Origin: an uncultured Sulfitobacter sp.
Lineage (GTDB): Bacteria; Pseudomonadota; Alphaproteobacteria; Rhodobacterales; Rhodobacteraceae
Direction of reading: 5' to 3'
Assembly (NCBI GenBank): GCA_947492925.1
Contig: CANLOQ010000001.1
Location: 558,001 to 622,000 of the forward strand
DNA length: 64,000 nucleotides
Shown: one piece after another, positions 43,407-52,269 of the stretch
Position numbering within the stretch: the stretch's first letter is position 1
Layout: every line of letters starts with the position of its first letter
The notes under the pieces: model-generated
What the model saw: the letters and a program-made list of their open reading frames with translations, nothing else
What the model was told of the DNA's origin: nothing
Database searches by the model: none
Made by a program: the position numbers and the translations under genes

Positions 43407-44789
43407 ATGTCCCCAACTTTTGCTGCCGCCGACGCCGATGCCATCCCGCTGCACGTGATTGCCGAGGATCAGCTGGAGAATTGGCTGGATGGGCAACCTG
43501 ACGCCGCACGGCATTGGCTGACCGCGCAGGGCTTTACCGGTGCGCTTGGTCAGGCCACGACAGTTGCCGCATCAGACGGGTCTGTCGCACTTGCCGTGAT
43601 GGGCTATGGCACCGCCAAAGCACGCAAGCGAAGCCGTTTCCACCTTGCGGGCGGAGTCGGAAAGCTGCCGAAAGGCGTTTATGAGATCGCATCGGGCCTG
43701 CCCAAGGAGGATCAGGCGACTGAAGCTCTGGGTTGGTTACTGGCGGGATATCGGTTCAGCCGCTACCGCAAGCAATCGCCGCTGCTGGCTGAACTCAAGG
43801 CCCCCGCCAGCATTGATGCCCAGTACATCGAAGCGTTGGCAGCAGGCGAAACTTTGACGCGCGACCTGATCAACACGCCTGCGTCGGATATGGGGCCGCC
43901 CGATCTGGAACAGGCGGCGCGGGCATTGGCCGAAAAGCACGGCGCACGGATTGAAGTCATCACCGGCGATGATCTGCTGGACCAGAATTTCCCGATGATA
44001 CACACGGTAGGGCGCGCGGCGGACCGTGAACCGCGCCTGATTGACATGCACTGGGGTAAGGACGGCCCGACACTGACGCTTGTTGGCAAGGGTGTTTGTT
44101 TCGACACGGGCGGCCTAAATCTCAAACCCGGCGGATCAATGGGTTTGATGAAAAAGGACATGGGCGGTGCCGCTGCCGTGCTTGGCCTGGCCCATATGAT
44201 CATGGCAACGGGGCTCAAGCTACAGCTGCGTGTGCTGATCCCGGCAGTGGAAAACGCCGTTTCGGGCAATGCTTTCCGTCCTCAGGACATTCTGACCTCG
44301 CGCAAGGGTCTCACGGTAGAGATCAACAACACCGACGCCGAAGGGCGTCTGGTTCTGGCCGATGCGCTGGCCTATGCGGATGAAGAAAAGCCCGACCAGA
44401 TTATCTCGATGGCGACATTGACGGGTGCTGCCCGTGTTGCAGTCGGCCCTGATCTCGCCCCATATTTCAGCGATGACCCGGACTTTGTGACGGCGCTTGA
44501 GGCTGCTGCGCAGGCCGGGGCCGATCCGGTATGGCGACTGCCGTTTCACGATGCCTACGAGACGATGATCGAACCGGGCATCGCTGATCTGGATAACGCC
44601 CCCAAAGGTGGTTTTGCCGGATGCATCACCGCCGCGCTGTTCCTGCGTCGCTTTGTGACGGACAGCCCCTATGCGCATTTCGACATCTATGGATGGCAAC
44701 CCAGTGATGCGCCGGCCCGACCCAAAGGTGGCGTCGGTCAAGCGACCCGCGCCCTGCATGCAGCGCTTGCGCCCCTGCTCAAACTGTGA
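43407..44789 (+). CDS. Leucyl aminopeptidase-family protein (M17)
   Basis: A 460-residue di-metal exopeptidase that removes N-terminal residues from peptides in the cytoplasm. The active-site signature NTDAEGRLVLADALAYA is intact. Metal and bicarbonate-site residues lie in GKGVCFDTGGLNLKPGGSMGLMKKDMGGAA, and the catalytic Lys is in the latter. Its TGA overlaps the GTG start of the NlpC/P60 gene (GTGA), so the two peptidases are co-translated, perhaps to degrade murein peptides. Confidence 0.93.
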   Translation: MSPTFAAADADAIPLHVIAEDQLENWLDGQPDAARHWLTAQGFTGALGQATTVAASDGSVALAVMGYGTAKARKRSRFHLAGGVGKLPKGVYEIASGLPKEDQATEALGWLLAGYRFSRYRKQSPLLAELKAPASIDAQYIEALAAGETLTRDLINTPASDMGPPDLEQAARALAEKHGARIEVITGDDLLDQNFPMIHTVGRAADREPRLIDMHWGKDGPTLTLVGKGVCFDTGGLNLKPGGSMGLMKKDMGGAAAVLGLAHMIMATGLKLQLRVLIPAVENAVSGNAFRPQDILTSRKGLTVEINNTDAEGRLVLADALAYADEEKPDQIISMATLTGAARVAVGPDLAPYFSDDPDFVTALEAAAQAGADPVWRLPFHDAYETMIEPGIADLDNAPKGGFAGCITAALFLRRFVTDSPYAHFDIYGWQPSDAPARPKGGVGQATRALHAALAPLLKL

Positions 44790-45574
44790 GCGACCCACGC
44801 ACCACGCCGAACCCAACTTTGGTGTCAAGCCACAGCCCGGCACGGGTTACCCAGCCCGTCGCTGATCTGTGCAGAACGCCTGATGGTGCGCGTGACCGGC
44901 AGGTGATCTACGGAGATGTCGTCACGGTATTGCACGATGCAAATGGCTGGTCATACGTTCAGGCCACCAAGGATGGTTACTGCGGTCACATGCAAAGCGG
45001 TGCACTAGGCCCCTCGCAAGAGGCGACACATGCGGTGTCCGTACCGGCGACACATGTGTATGCCCAACCGGATTTCAAATCACAGGATCGGTTCAGTCTC
45101 AGCCACGCAAGCCGGGTGCGTGTCACCGAACGCACTGAAAAATTTGCGGCGACCTCCGCCGGATACATTCCATTGATCCACCTCGCCGCACTTGGCAAAC
45201 CGCAGTCTGATCCCGCCGAGGTGGCAGCGCTTTATCTAGGCACACCTTATCTGTGGGGTGGGAATAGCCGCTGGGGGATTGATTGCTCAGGGTTGGTACA
45301 GGCAGCCCTTTTGGGCTGCGCCATCCCCTGCCCCGGTGACAGCGACATGCAGGAGACACTGGGTGTGGAGGCTACGGGAGGTTACCAGCGCAATGACCTT
45401 TTGTTCTGGAAGGGCCATGTGGCGCTTGTCTGCGATGCCCAAACCCTGATCCACGCAAACGCCGCCCATATGGCGACCGTTCTGGAACCGATTGAGGTCG
45501 CCCTGAAGCGGATCGAACAACAGGGTGACGGACGCCCTACGGCACACCGTAGGATCATACAGTCCCTACGCTGA
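44786..45574 (+). CDS. NlpC/P60-family cell-wall peptidase with SH3-like domains
   Basis: A 262-residue C40 peptidase cutting peptidoglycan stem peptides between D-Glu and diaminopimelate. The N-terminal half contains two SH3b-like segments (VIYGDVVTVLHDANGWSYVQ; RFSLSHASRVRVTER). The catalytic core has C167 in WGIDCSGLVQ, H211 in KGHVALV and H223 in LIHANA. There is no signal peptide, so it may recycle cytoplasmic muropeptides with the aminopeptidase encoded immediately upstream. GTG start 44786. Confidence 0.9.
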   Translation: MSDPRTTPNPTLVSSHSPARVTQPVADLCRTPDGARDRQVIYGDVVTVLHDANGWSYVQATKDGYCGHMQSGALGPSQEATHAVSVPATHVYAQPDFKSQDRFSLSHASRVRVTERTEKFAATSAGYIPLIHLAALGKPQSDPAEVAALYLGTPYLWGGNSRWGIDCSGLVQAALLGCAIPCPGDSDMQETLGVEATGGYQRNDLLFWKGHVALVCDAQTLIHANAAHMATVLEPIEVALKRIEQQGDGRPTAHRRIIQSLR

Positions 45575-45688
45575 TCAAGGGCAGGTCATGCTGGTAAAGC
45601 AGATCATAACACCGAAACCACATCACAACGCGCCTGCGCGTCTAGGTCTTGTGTTTGGTCTGCGATCTCAGCCAGCATCTCCCCCGTG

Positions 45689-46030
45689 TTATTCAACCGC
45701 GCGGATCAGCTTGCGTTCCAGCACCCGCAACACAGCCTTAAGGTCGTGCCCCCGGCGCAGCACTTGCCCGCCTGTGCCGACAACCGCGTACATTCCCTGC
45801 TTGTTGCGCAGTTTAGGACGTTTTTCGATGCGGTAGAGCGGTATCTCTGCGGTGCGCCGGAAAACAGAGAACACCGCGACCTCGCGCAGGCAGGAGATGC
45901 CATAGTCGCGCCATTCGCCTGCGGCCACCATGCGCCCGTAAAGCGACAGGATCAGCGACAGTTCGGTTCGGTGAAAGGCGACCTGTTCGGGCGGGCGTTC
46001 AAACGGGACGGGAGGCGGGGGTGTCGTCAT
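45689..46030 (-). CDS. DUF2794-family hypothetical protein
   Basis: A 113-residue protein conserved in alphaproteobacteria. The body FHRTELSLILSLYGRMVAAGEWRDYGIS, FRRTAEIPLYRIEKRPKLRNKQGMYAVVG and RRGHDLKAVLRVLERKL matches DUF2794. No enzymatic motif is visible; basic and Arg-rich. Start ATG 46030 has GAG nine bases upstream, and ATG 46036 is the alternative. Function unknown. Convergent to the NlpC gene with a 114-bp gap that holds nothing obvious. Confidence 0.82.
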   Translation of the reverse strand: MTTPPPPVPFERPPEQVAFHRTELSLILSLYGRMVAAGEWRDYGISCLREVAVFSVFRRTAEIPLYRIEKRPKLRNKQGMYAVVGTGGQVLRRGHDLKAVLRVLERKLIRAVE

Positions 46031-46151
46031 GTTCATACGCTCACAGTTGCGTTCTTCGGTCCCCAAATCAAGAGCGCAGACATCATACTTGTTGAAAGCG
46101 TTACAGAATAATGCAAAGGATCAGAATTATGAAACACGAAAGATCATCAGA

Positions 46152-46592
46152 ATGACCCCACAGGACCGTGCGCGCAAATGCGCTGAGCTGATGTTCGCTG
46201 CGGATTCTGCCTCGCCCGGGCTGGGCATGGCGATTACCGATATTGCGCCCGGTGCGGCCACCATGACAATGACCGTGCGCCCCGATATGCTGAACGGGCA
46301 CCGGATTTGCCACGGCGGATTTATTTTTGCGCTGGCCGACAGCGCCTTTGCCTTTGCCTGCAACAGCTACAATCAGAACACAGTCGCCCAACAAAACCAG
46401 ATCACCTACCTTTCCCCCGGCAAGGAAGGCGAACTGTTGACCGCGCAGGCCACTGAAACATCGCGCAGCGGCAGGTCCGGCGTGTACGACGTGACCGTGA
46501 CCGGCGAGGACGGACGCACCGTGGCTCTGTTCCGAGGCCTGTCGCGCAGCGTCAAAGGACAGCATTTCGACGAAGGAGACACCGCCCTATGA
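46152..46592 (+). CDS. paaI: Phenylacetyl-CoA pathway thioesterase (PaaI)
   Basis: Hotdog-fold thioesterase (146 aa) that removes CoA from dead-end hydroxyphenylacetyl-CoA products. The family pattern is complete: GHRICHGGFIFALADSAFAFACNS with the catalytic Asp, and QNQITYLSPGKEGELL. ATG 46152 gives the standard N-terminus (TPQDRARKCAELMFAAD), although the ribosome site is weak. Overlaps paaK by 4 nt. The ring-epoxidase genes paaABCDE are not in this window. Confidence 0.92.
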   Translation: MTPQDRARKCAELMFAADSASPGLGMAITDIAPGAATMTMTVRPDMLNGHRICHGGFIFALADSAFAFACNSYNQNTVAQQNQITYLSPGKEGELLTAQATETSRSGRSGVYDVTVTGEDGRTVALFRGLSRSVKGQHFDEGDTAL

Positions 46593-47899
46593 AAGACCTC
46601 ACACCCAAGCAGAGCTCGCTTGATCCCATCGAGATCGCGAGCCGCGACGAAATTGCCGCCCTGCAACTGGAGCGGATGAAATGGTCGCTGCGTCATGCCT
46701 ATGACAACGTGCCCTTTTACAAGAAAAGTTTTGATGCTGCCGGCGTGCATCCGGACGATCTGAAAGATCTTTCTGATCTGGCGAAGTTTCCGTTTACCGT
46801 CAAAACCGACCTACGGGACAATTATCCCTTCAAGATGTTCGCCGTTCCGCGCGAAAAAGTGGCGCGTATCCACGCTTCTTCGGGCACCACAGGTCAGCCA
46901 ACCGTCGTCGGATACACCCAAACCGATTTGGAGAACTGGGGCAGTGTTGTTGCGCGATCCCTGCGCGCGGCGGGTCTGCAGCCGGGTGATATGCTACATA
47001 ACGCCTACGGTTACGGGCTGTTCACCGGTGGTTTGGGCATCCATCTTGGGGCTGATGCCCTTGGGTTGTCGACCTATCCAATCTCGGGTGGGATGACGCC
47101 CCGTCAGGTGCGCCTGATCGAAGATTTCAAACCGAAAGGCATCACGGTCACGCCCTCTTATGCCCTGTCCATTCTGGACGAATTTGCGGCACAGGGTCTG
47201 GACCCGCGTGACAGTTCCTTGCAGGTCGGCATCTTCGGGGCCGAGCCTTGGACAAACGCCATGCGCCGAGAGATTGAGCAGGCATTCGACATGCATGCCG
47301 TTGATATTTACGGGCTGTCAGAAGTGATGGGGCCGGGCGTGTCGATGGAGTGTGTCGAAAGCAAGGACGGGTTGCACATCTGGGAAGATCATTTCTATCC
47401 CGAAATTATCAATCCCGAAACCGGTGTACCCGTGGCCGAAGGTGAGCAGGGCGAGCTGGTTTTCACCTCGCTGACCAAGGAAGCGTTCCCGATTATCCGC
47501 TACCGCACCCGCGATCTGACGCGCCTGTTGCCCGGTACGGCGCGCAGCATGCGTCGGATGGAGAAGGTGACGGGGCGCAGCGACGATATGATCATCCTGC
47601 GCGGCGTGAATGTCTTTCCGACCCAGATCGAAGAGGCGCTGATGGCAACACCCGGCCTTGCCCCGCATTTCCAGATCGAGCTGAGCCGCCCGGACCGCAT
47701 GGATCAGATGCGCGTTCTGTGTGAATGCGCCGATGCCAGCATCAGCGATACAGCCCGCGCTGAAGCGGCGAAGATGATGTCCGCTCAGATCAAGCAGACT
47801 GTCGGGATCAGTGTCCGGGTCGACGTGGCGGATGTGGGCGGCGTGGCACGGTCTGAGGGCAAAGCCGTCAGGATCGTGGACAATCGCCCAAAGGCGTAG
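46589..47899 (+). CDS. paaK: Phenylacetate-CoA ligase
   Basis: AMP-forming ligase (436 aa) that activates phenylacetate to phenylacetyl-CoA. ATP-binding loop SSGTTGQPTVVGYT, YGLSEVMGPGVSMEC, GELVFTSLTKEAFPIIRYRTRD and GRSDDMIILRGVNVFPTQIEE are all typical of PaaK. Its start overlaps the paaI stop as ATGA. The TetR gene 280 bp further on, in the opposite direction, could be a PaaR-type regulator, but this is not shown by the sequence. Confidence 0.95.
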   Translation: MKDLTPKQSSLDPIEIASRDEIAALQLERMKWSLRHAYDNVPFYKKSFDAAGVHPDDLKDLSDLAKFPFTVKTDLRDNYPFKMFAVPREKVARIHASSGTTGQPTVVGYTQTDLENWGSVVARSLRAAGLQPGDMLHNAYGYGLFTGGLGIHLGADALGLSTYPISGGMTPRQVRLIEDFKPKGITVTPSYALSILDEFAAQGLDPRDSSLQVGIFGAEPWTNAMRREIEQAFDMHAVDIYGLSEVMGPGVSMECVESKDGLHIWEDHFYPEIINPETGVPVAEGEQGELVFTSLTKEAFPIIRYRTRDLTRLLPGTARSMRRMEKVTGRSDDMIILRGVNVFPTQIEEALMATPGLAPHFQIELSRPDRMDQMRVLCECADASISDTARAEAAKMMSAQIKQTVGISVRVDVADVGGVARSEGKAVRIVDNRPKA

Positions 47900-47902
47900 G
47901 CA

Positions 47903-48184
47903 TCAGCCGCAATCAATGGCGACGATGGTATCCGTATCATCCAGTTTGATGTTCAAACGTGCTGGATTGAAGTCGGTCGTAACCGGATCACCCAGACGGT
48001 AAGTCCGCTTGGGTTCCGGCAGAGACAGATCAACAACGGCATCCTGTCCGATCAAGTTCTGGTATGCGGCGGCATTGCAGGTGTCAGGCCCTGCGGATGA
48101 CGCTGTTCGCTGGGTTGGTGCCTGTGTGGTGCCGCACCCTGCAACCATTGCTGCCAGTGCTGTCGTCATGATCGCTGCTTTCAT
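47903..48184 (-). CDS. Small lipoprotein, peptidase inhibitor I78-like
   Basis: A 93-residue lipoprotein with lipobox MVAGC at the N-terminus. The C-terminal part CNAAAYQNLIGQDAVVDL, RLGDPVTTDFNPARLNIKLDD and IVAIDCG resembles the I78 (elastase-inhibitor-like) family, including the Cys pair. It probably sits in the outer or inner membrane facing the periplasm. Its start overlaps the TetR gene stop by 4 nt, so both are on one transcript. Confidence 0.82.
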   Translation of the reverse strand: MKAAIMTTALAAMVAGCGTTQAPTQRTASSAGPDTCNAAAYQNLIGQDAVVDLSLPEPKRTYRLGDPVTTDFNPARLNIKLDDTDTIVAIDCG

Positions 48185-48822
48185 GCTGTCTCTCCTTCAA
48201 GTTTCGCAGTTCCATAGCGTGCCAAAAAGGTCTTGACGGCCCCTTCAACCACACGGTCGATCTCTGCATCGCTGACCGAACCGCTGACGCCAAATATCAG
48301 CCGCGCCCAGATGTCAGCCTTGCACAGTTCTCCGAACTGATCAGCGGCCAGAATATGGTCATCGACCCGCAATTCGCCCCGCGCCTCTGCTTCCTTGAAA
48401 TAAGCCGCCATTTCCGTCCGCATCACTGCGGGGCCGGAGTTATAGAACTGCTGGCCAATTTCGGGAAACCTGTCCGACTCCGCCACGCAGATTCGGAAGA
48501 TCTGCAACCCAAAGGTGGAGGTGATAAAGCGCAGAAAATGGTGGCCCGCCTGCCGCAGAACCTCTTCGGGAGGGGCGGCGAGGTCAATGTTGTCTACCGC
48601 ACCCTGCGCCTGACGGGCGCATTCGGCATTTGCCACTTCCATAAACAACAGGCGTTTGTCCGGGAAGTAGCTGTAAAGCGTGGCCTTGGAAACCGCAGCC
48701 GCGCGGGCGATGTCATCCACGCTCGCCCCCTCGAACCCATCTGCCATGAATACAGCGCGGGCACCGTCGAGCACCTGATCGTATTTGCGGCCCTTGCGAA
48801 CCTTTTGCACCGTTGCGGTCAT
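48181..48822 (-). CDS. TetR-family transcriptional regulator
   Basis: A 213-residue repressor with an N-terminal TetR helix-turn-helix (VLDGARAVFMADGFEGASVDDIARAAAVSKATLYSYFPDKRLLF) and a TetR_C_7-like C-terminal domain. GGAGA four bases before ATG 48822 fixes the start; the frame to 48897 is rejected. Co-transcribed with the I78-like lipoprotein and divergent from mbfA, 127 bp apart. Targets might be its own operon, paaIK or neither. Confidence 0.9.
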   Translation of the reverse strand: MTATVQKVRKGRKYDQVLDGARAVFMADGFEGASVDDIARAAAVSKATLYSYFPDKRLLFMEVANAECARQAQGAVDNIDLAAPPEEVLRQAGHHFLRFITSTFGLQIFRICVAESDRFPEIGQQFYNSGPAVMRTEMAAYFKEAEARGELRVDDHILAADQFGELCKADIWARLIFGVSGSVSDAEIDRVVEGAVKTFLARYGTAKLEGETA

Positions 48823-48919
48823 GAATTCTCCGATCAGACAGAGTGGCAGGATATAAACCGTTTCGTTCAGTTCCAAGGGGTAATCACGCGAAGTCACTTG
48901 TGAGTAGTTAACGATTTAC

Positions 48920-48934
48920 TTAGAATGATTCTAA
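48920..48934. promoter_or_regulatory. Iron-control-element-like palindrome upstream of mbfA
   Basis: TTAGAATGATTCTAA is a perfect palindrome around a central G, 15 bp before the mbfA start. It closely matches the ICE box bound by the haem-responsive regulator Irr in rhizobia and Rhodobacterales, where mbfA is a known Irr target. Overlap with the promoter region implies repression at low iron. Confidence 0.75.
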
Positions 48935-48949
48935 TAACGGAGAGAACAC

Positions 48950-49924
48950 ATGCGATTTTCCCTCGCCCGCAAGCGGTTCAAAGACCTGACAGAACAGGAA
49001 ATACTGGCACTCGCCATCTCATCCGAAGAGGACGACGCCCGGATCTATCGCGGCTACGCCGAAAGCCTACGTACTGAATTTCCGGGAACGGCTGCCATAT
49101 TTGACGGCATGGCCGCTGAGGAGGACGAACACCGTCAACGGCTGATTGATCTGCATCAGCGTCGGTTCGGGCCGACCATTCCGCTGATCCGGCGGGAACA
49201 TGTGTCAGGCTATTATGCACGGCGTCCCGTCTGGCTGACACAAAACCTTCCACTGGAACGCATCCGGTTGGAGGCCGCCGCAATGGAGCGGGACGCCGAA
49301 CGGTTCTATCTAACCGCCGCAGCGCACACCAAGGATGCCGATACCCGCAACCTATTGGGCGATCTGGCGGCGGCAGAGGCTGGCCATCAAAGCACGGCAG
49401 AAGAGTTAACCAGCACACATCTGGACGACCAAACGCTGGCGACCGAAGATGATCAGGCACGCCGACAGTTCATCCTCACTTGGGTGCAGCCCGGCCTTGC
49501 AGGGCTGATGGACGGGTCGGTTTCGACGCTGGCTCCCATTTTTGCCACCGCATTTGCCACCCAAGACACCTGGACCACATTTCTGGTGGGGCTCGCCGCG
49601 TCAGTGGGCGCAGGTATTTCAATGGGGTTCACCGAAGCGGCCTCAGATGACGGCCAACTTTCGGGGCGCGGGTCACCCCTCAAACGCGGCTTCGCCTCGG
49701 GCGTCATGACAACCTTGGGTGGGCTGGGCCACGCCCTTCCCTATCTGATCACCGATTTCTGGACCGCGACGGTAATTGCCATCATCGTGGTCTTTGTCGA
49801 GCTTTGGGCCATTGCGTGGATACAGAACAAATACATGGAGACGCCTTTTTTCCGCGCAGCGCTGCAGGTTGTGCTGGGCGGGGCACTTGTGTTGGCGGCG
49901 GGCGTGCTGATCGGCCAGGGATAG
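48950..49924 (+). CDS. mbfA: Membrane-bound ferritin/iron exporter (MbfA)
   Basis: A 324-residue protein joining an N-terminal ferritin-like (erythrin) domain to a C-terminal VIT1-type membrane domain. The first part has the di-iron Glu pattern (ISSEEDDARIYRGYAE, MAAEEDEHRQRL, LEAAAMERDAERFY, AEAGHQ); the second part has about three to five helices beginning PGLAGLMDGSVSTLAPIFATAFA. MbfA exports iron and protects against iron and peroxide stress. The ribosome site is GGAGAG, and an Irr-type box is in the promoter. Confidence 0.93.
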   Translation: MRFSLARKRFKDLTEQEILALAISSEEDDARIYRGYAESLRTEFPGTAAIFDGMAAEEDEHRQRLIDLHQRRFGPTIPLIRREHVSGYYARRPVWLTQNLPLERIRLEAAAMERDAERFYLTAAAHTKDADTRNLLGDLAAAEAGHQSTAEELTSTHLDDQTLATEDDQARRQFILTWVQPGLAGLMDGSVSTLAPIFATAFATQDTWTTFLVGLAASVGAGISMGFTEAASDDGQLSGRGSPLKRGFASGVMTTLGGLGHALPYLITDFWTATVIAIIVVFVELWAIAWIQNKYMETPFFRAALQVVLGGALVLAAGVLIGQG

Positions 49925-49933
49925 CCTTGCGCG

Positions 49934-49961
49934 GGATCAGATTGCTGGATAGGTCTGATCC
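49934..49961 (+). promoter_or_regulatory. Hairpin covering the ribosome site of the AEC carrier gene
   Basis: GGATCAGA (49934-49941) pairs perfectly with TCTGATCC (49954-49961), which ends on the base before ATG 49962. The purine-rich GGATAGG that would serve as ribosome site is in the loop. It may damp translation or be the weak end of the mbfA transcript; no T-run follows. Confidence 0.35.
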
Positions 49962-50888
49962 ATGCTGCCGATCTTTCTGAAAACACTACCCTTCTTTGCT
50001 GTGATCGGCGTGGGCTACTGGGCCGGTCGCACCAGGTTTTTCAGCGCGGAAGCGACGGCGTATCTTACAAAATTCGTGTTCTACTTCGCACTTTCCGCGA
50101 TGCTGTTCCGTTTTTCGGCCAATCTGGCGATATCAGATGTCTGGGACACGCGGCTGGCCATCGCCTATCTATGGGGCACAGCATTTGTCTACGGTCTGGC
50201 CTCGCTCATCGGGTTTTTACGCGGGCTGGACGTGCCCACCAATGCAATAGAGGCGCAATGCGCTGTCATCGGCAACACCGGGTTTCTGGGTGTACCCATG
50301 CTGACACTGCTGTTGGGGGCAGACGCAATCGGAACGATTCTGCTGGCGCTCGCAATCGATCTGATTGTTTTTTCCAGTCTGATCGTGATTCTGATCACCG
50401 GCGCGCGTGACGGCCAAGTAAGCCTGCGCATGCTGCGCGCTATTGTCATTGGACTGGTCAAAAACCCGATGATCGTGGCGATTTCGCTTGGTTTTGTCTG
50501 GTCCGGACTGTCCATTCCGATCCCCGATCCGATGAACGACTTTCTGGCCATTCTTGGCGGCGCTGCCACGCCGGGCGCTCTTTTTGCCATCGGTGCGTCT
50601 CTGGCGCTGACCTCGCCCGACAAAATGCAGGTTGCCGGATGGCTGACCTTTTGCAAGCTGGTGCTGCATCCGTTGTTCGTAGGCGTTGCGGCACTTTTTC
50701 TGTTCGGAGTTGATCCCTTCAAGGCGGGTGTGATCATCGCGGTCTCTGCCCTGCCGGTGGCGGGCAATGTGTTTATGCTGGCGCAGCACTATGGTGTGGC
50801 CCCCGCACGGGTCTCGACCGCGATCCTTGTATCGACCGCGTTCAGCATCCTGACCGTCAGCCTTGTGGTAGGTTGGGTCACACCCTGA
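49962..50888 (+). CDS. AEC (auxin efflux carrier)-family transporter
   Basis: A 308-residue membrane protein with about ten helices in the two-halved AEC layout. Typical stretches are GYWAGRTRFFSAEATAYLTKFVFYFALSAMLF, CAVIGNTGFLGVPML and LPVAGNVFMLAQHYG. Such bacterial carriers often transport malonate or other carboxylates. It lies 37 bp after mbfA, likely by simple adjacency. The substrate is not readable. Confidence 0.9.
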   Translation: MLPIFLKTLPFFAVIGVGYWAGRTRFFSAEATAYLTKFVFYFALSAMLFRFSANLAISDVWDTRLAIAYLWGTAFVYGLASLIGFLRGLDVPTNAIEAQCAVIGNTGFLGVPMLTLLLGADAIGTILLALAIDLIVFSSLIVILITGARDGQVSLRMLRAIVIGLVKNPMIVAISLGFVWSGLSIPIPDPMNDFLAILGGAATPGALFAIGASLALTSPDKMQVAGWLTFCKLVLHPLFVGVAALFLFGVDPFKAGVIIAVSALPVAGNVFMLAQHYGVAPARVSTAILVSTAFSILTVSLVVGWVTP

Positions 50889-50915
50889 TATGTCATCGGC
50901 AAAAGGAGTATGACC

Positions 50916-51749
50916 ATGAAAACGATCTCTAAAAATGCCTGCTTTGGCGGTACACAGGGCGTGTATTCTCACGCCTCTGACGTTTGTGCCTGTGACATGA
51001 CATTTGGCCTGTTTTTACCTGCCGAGGCGACGGATGGCCCGGTGCCTGTCCTGTGGTATCTTTCGGGGCTGACCTGCACCCATGAAAACGCAATGACCAA
51101 GGCCGGTGCACAGGCATGGGCCGCAGAGCACGGGATCGCGCTGGTCTTTCCTGACACGTCCCCGCGCGGTGACAATGTAGCAGATGATGAAGCCTATGAT
51201 CTGGGCAAAGGTGCGGGCTTTTACGTGAACGCGACGCAAGAACCCTGGGCCCCCCACTTTCAGATGTGGGACTACATTGCCGAGGAACTACCCGCACTGC
51301 TGGGCGATAGTTTTCCACTCGACATGGAGCGGCAGGGCATCACCGGCCATTCAATGGGCGGGCATGGCGCGCTGACACTGGCGATGAACCTGCCGGGGCG
51401 CTTCCTCTCAGTTTCCGCCTTTGCGCCGATTGCCAATCCCACGTCCAGCGACTGGGGCAAAAAGCAACTAGGTGCCTATTTGGGTGAAGACACCTCTGCA
51501 TGGGCCAGACACGATGCGACCCTATTGATGGCAGAAAAAGGTTTTGACGGTCCAGTACTGATTGATCAGGGCGCGTCAGATCAGTTTCTTGACCTTCTGA
51601 AACCAGAGGCGCTGAGCGCGGCCATTGCCATAAAGCGTCAAAATGGCACTTTCCGCATGCAACCGGGATACGATCACAGCTATTTCTTTGTCTCGACCTT
51701 CATGGAAGACCACGTCGCATTCCATGCCGAAGCGCTCTATGCGGGCTGA
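50916..51749 (+). CDS. fghA: S-formylglutathione hydrolase
   Basis: Esterase-D-type serine hydrolase (277 aa) releasing formate from S-formylglutathione in glutathione-dependent formaldehyde oxidation. The nucleophile S146 is in GHSMGGHGAL, and the acid and His are in LIDQGASDQFLD and PGYDHSYFFV. LSGLTCTHENAMTKAG is diagnostic. AAGGAG seven bases before ATG 50916 makes it a better start than ATG 50910. The formaldehyde dehydrogenase gene is not nearby. Confidence 0.95.
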   Translation: MKTISKNACFGGTQGVYSHASDVCACDMTFGLFLPAEATDGPVPVLWYLSGLTCTHENAMTKAGAQAWAAEHGIALVFPDTSPRGDNVADDEAYDLGKGAGFYVNATQEPWAPHFQMWDYIAEELPALLGDSFPLDMERQGITGHSMGGHGALTLAMNLPGRFLSVSAFAPIANPTSSDWGKKQLGAYLGEDTSAWARHDATLLMAEKGFDGPVLIDQGASDQFLDLLKPEALSAAIAIKRQNGTFRMQPGYDHSYFFVSTFMEDHVAFHAEALYAG

Positions 51750-51752
51750 ACC

Positions 51753-52205
51753 GTGAGCGCGCTTTACATCGACGCGGACGCCTGCCCGGTAAAGGCCGAG
51801 GCAGAGCGCGTCGCAACCCGTCACGAGCTGCGCATGTACGTCGTGTCCAATGGGGGTCTGCGCCCATCACAGAACCCGCTGGTCGAAACGGTGATCGTGG
51901 CCGATGGCCCGGATGTGGCAGACATGTGGATTGCCGAACGCTGTGGGCCCGGTGACGTGGTGGTGACGGGAGACATTCCACTGGCGGCCAAATGCGTGGA
52001 AGCGGGCGCGCGTGTGATCAAGCACAATGGCGAAGCGTTGACACAGGCCAACATCGGGAACGTGTTGGCCACCCGCGATCTGATGAGTGATCTGCGCGCG
52101 GCTGATCCGTTTCGGCAGGGCGGCGGCAAGAGCTTTACAAAGGCGGACCGGTCGCGTTTTCTGGATGCACTGGAGCGTGAATTGCGCGCAGCAATGCGGA
52201 ACTGA
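51753..52205 (+). CDS. YaiI/YqxD-family protein (DUF188)
   Basis: A 150-residue conserved protein related to PIN-like nucleases. The N-terminus [18 protein letters not shown] and the motif [28 protein letters not shown] are diagnostic of the YaiI/YqxD family. Its conserved Asp residues suggest a metal-dependent nuclease fold, but no function is proved. GTG start 51753, four bases after the fghA stop, so probably co-transcribed. Confidence 0.92.
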   Translation: MSALYIDADACPVKAEAERVATRHELRMYVVSNGGLRPSQNPLVETVIVADGPDVADMWIAERCGPGDVVVTGDIPLAAKCVEAGARVIKHNGEALTQANIGNVLATRDLMSDLRAADPFRQGGGKSFTKADRSRFLDALERELRAAMRN

Positions 52206-52269
52206 CCCGAATTTGTGACAAATTCGGCCCGGAAATCTTTGCATTTCCGTCGCCGGCAGAGAGGACAGT

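Noticed and set aside
45631-45644. ACGCGC-CT-GCGCGT inverted repeat as a terminator
   Set aside because: A two-base loop cannot form a stable hairpin and no T-run follows.
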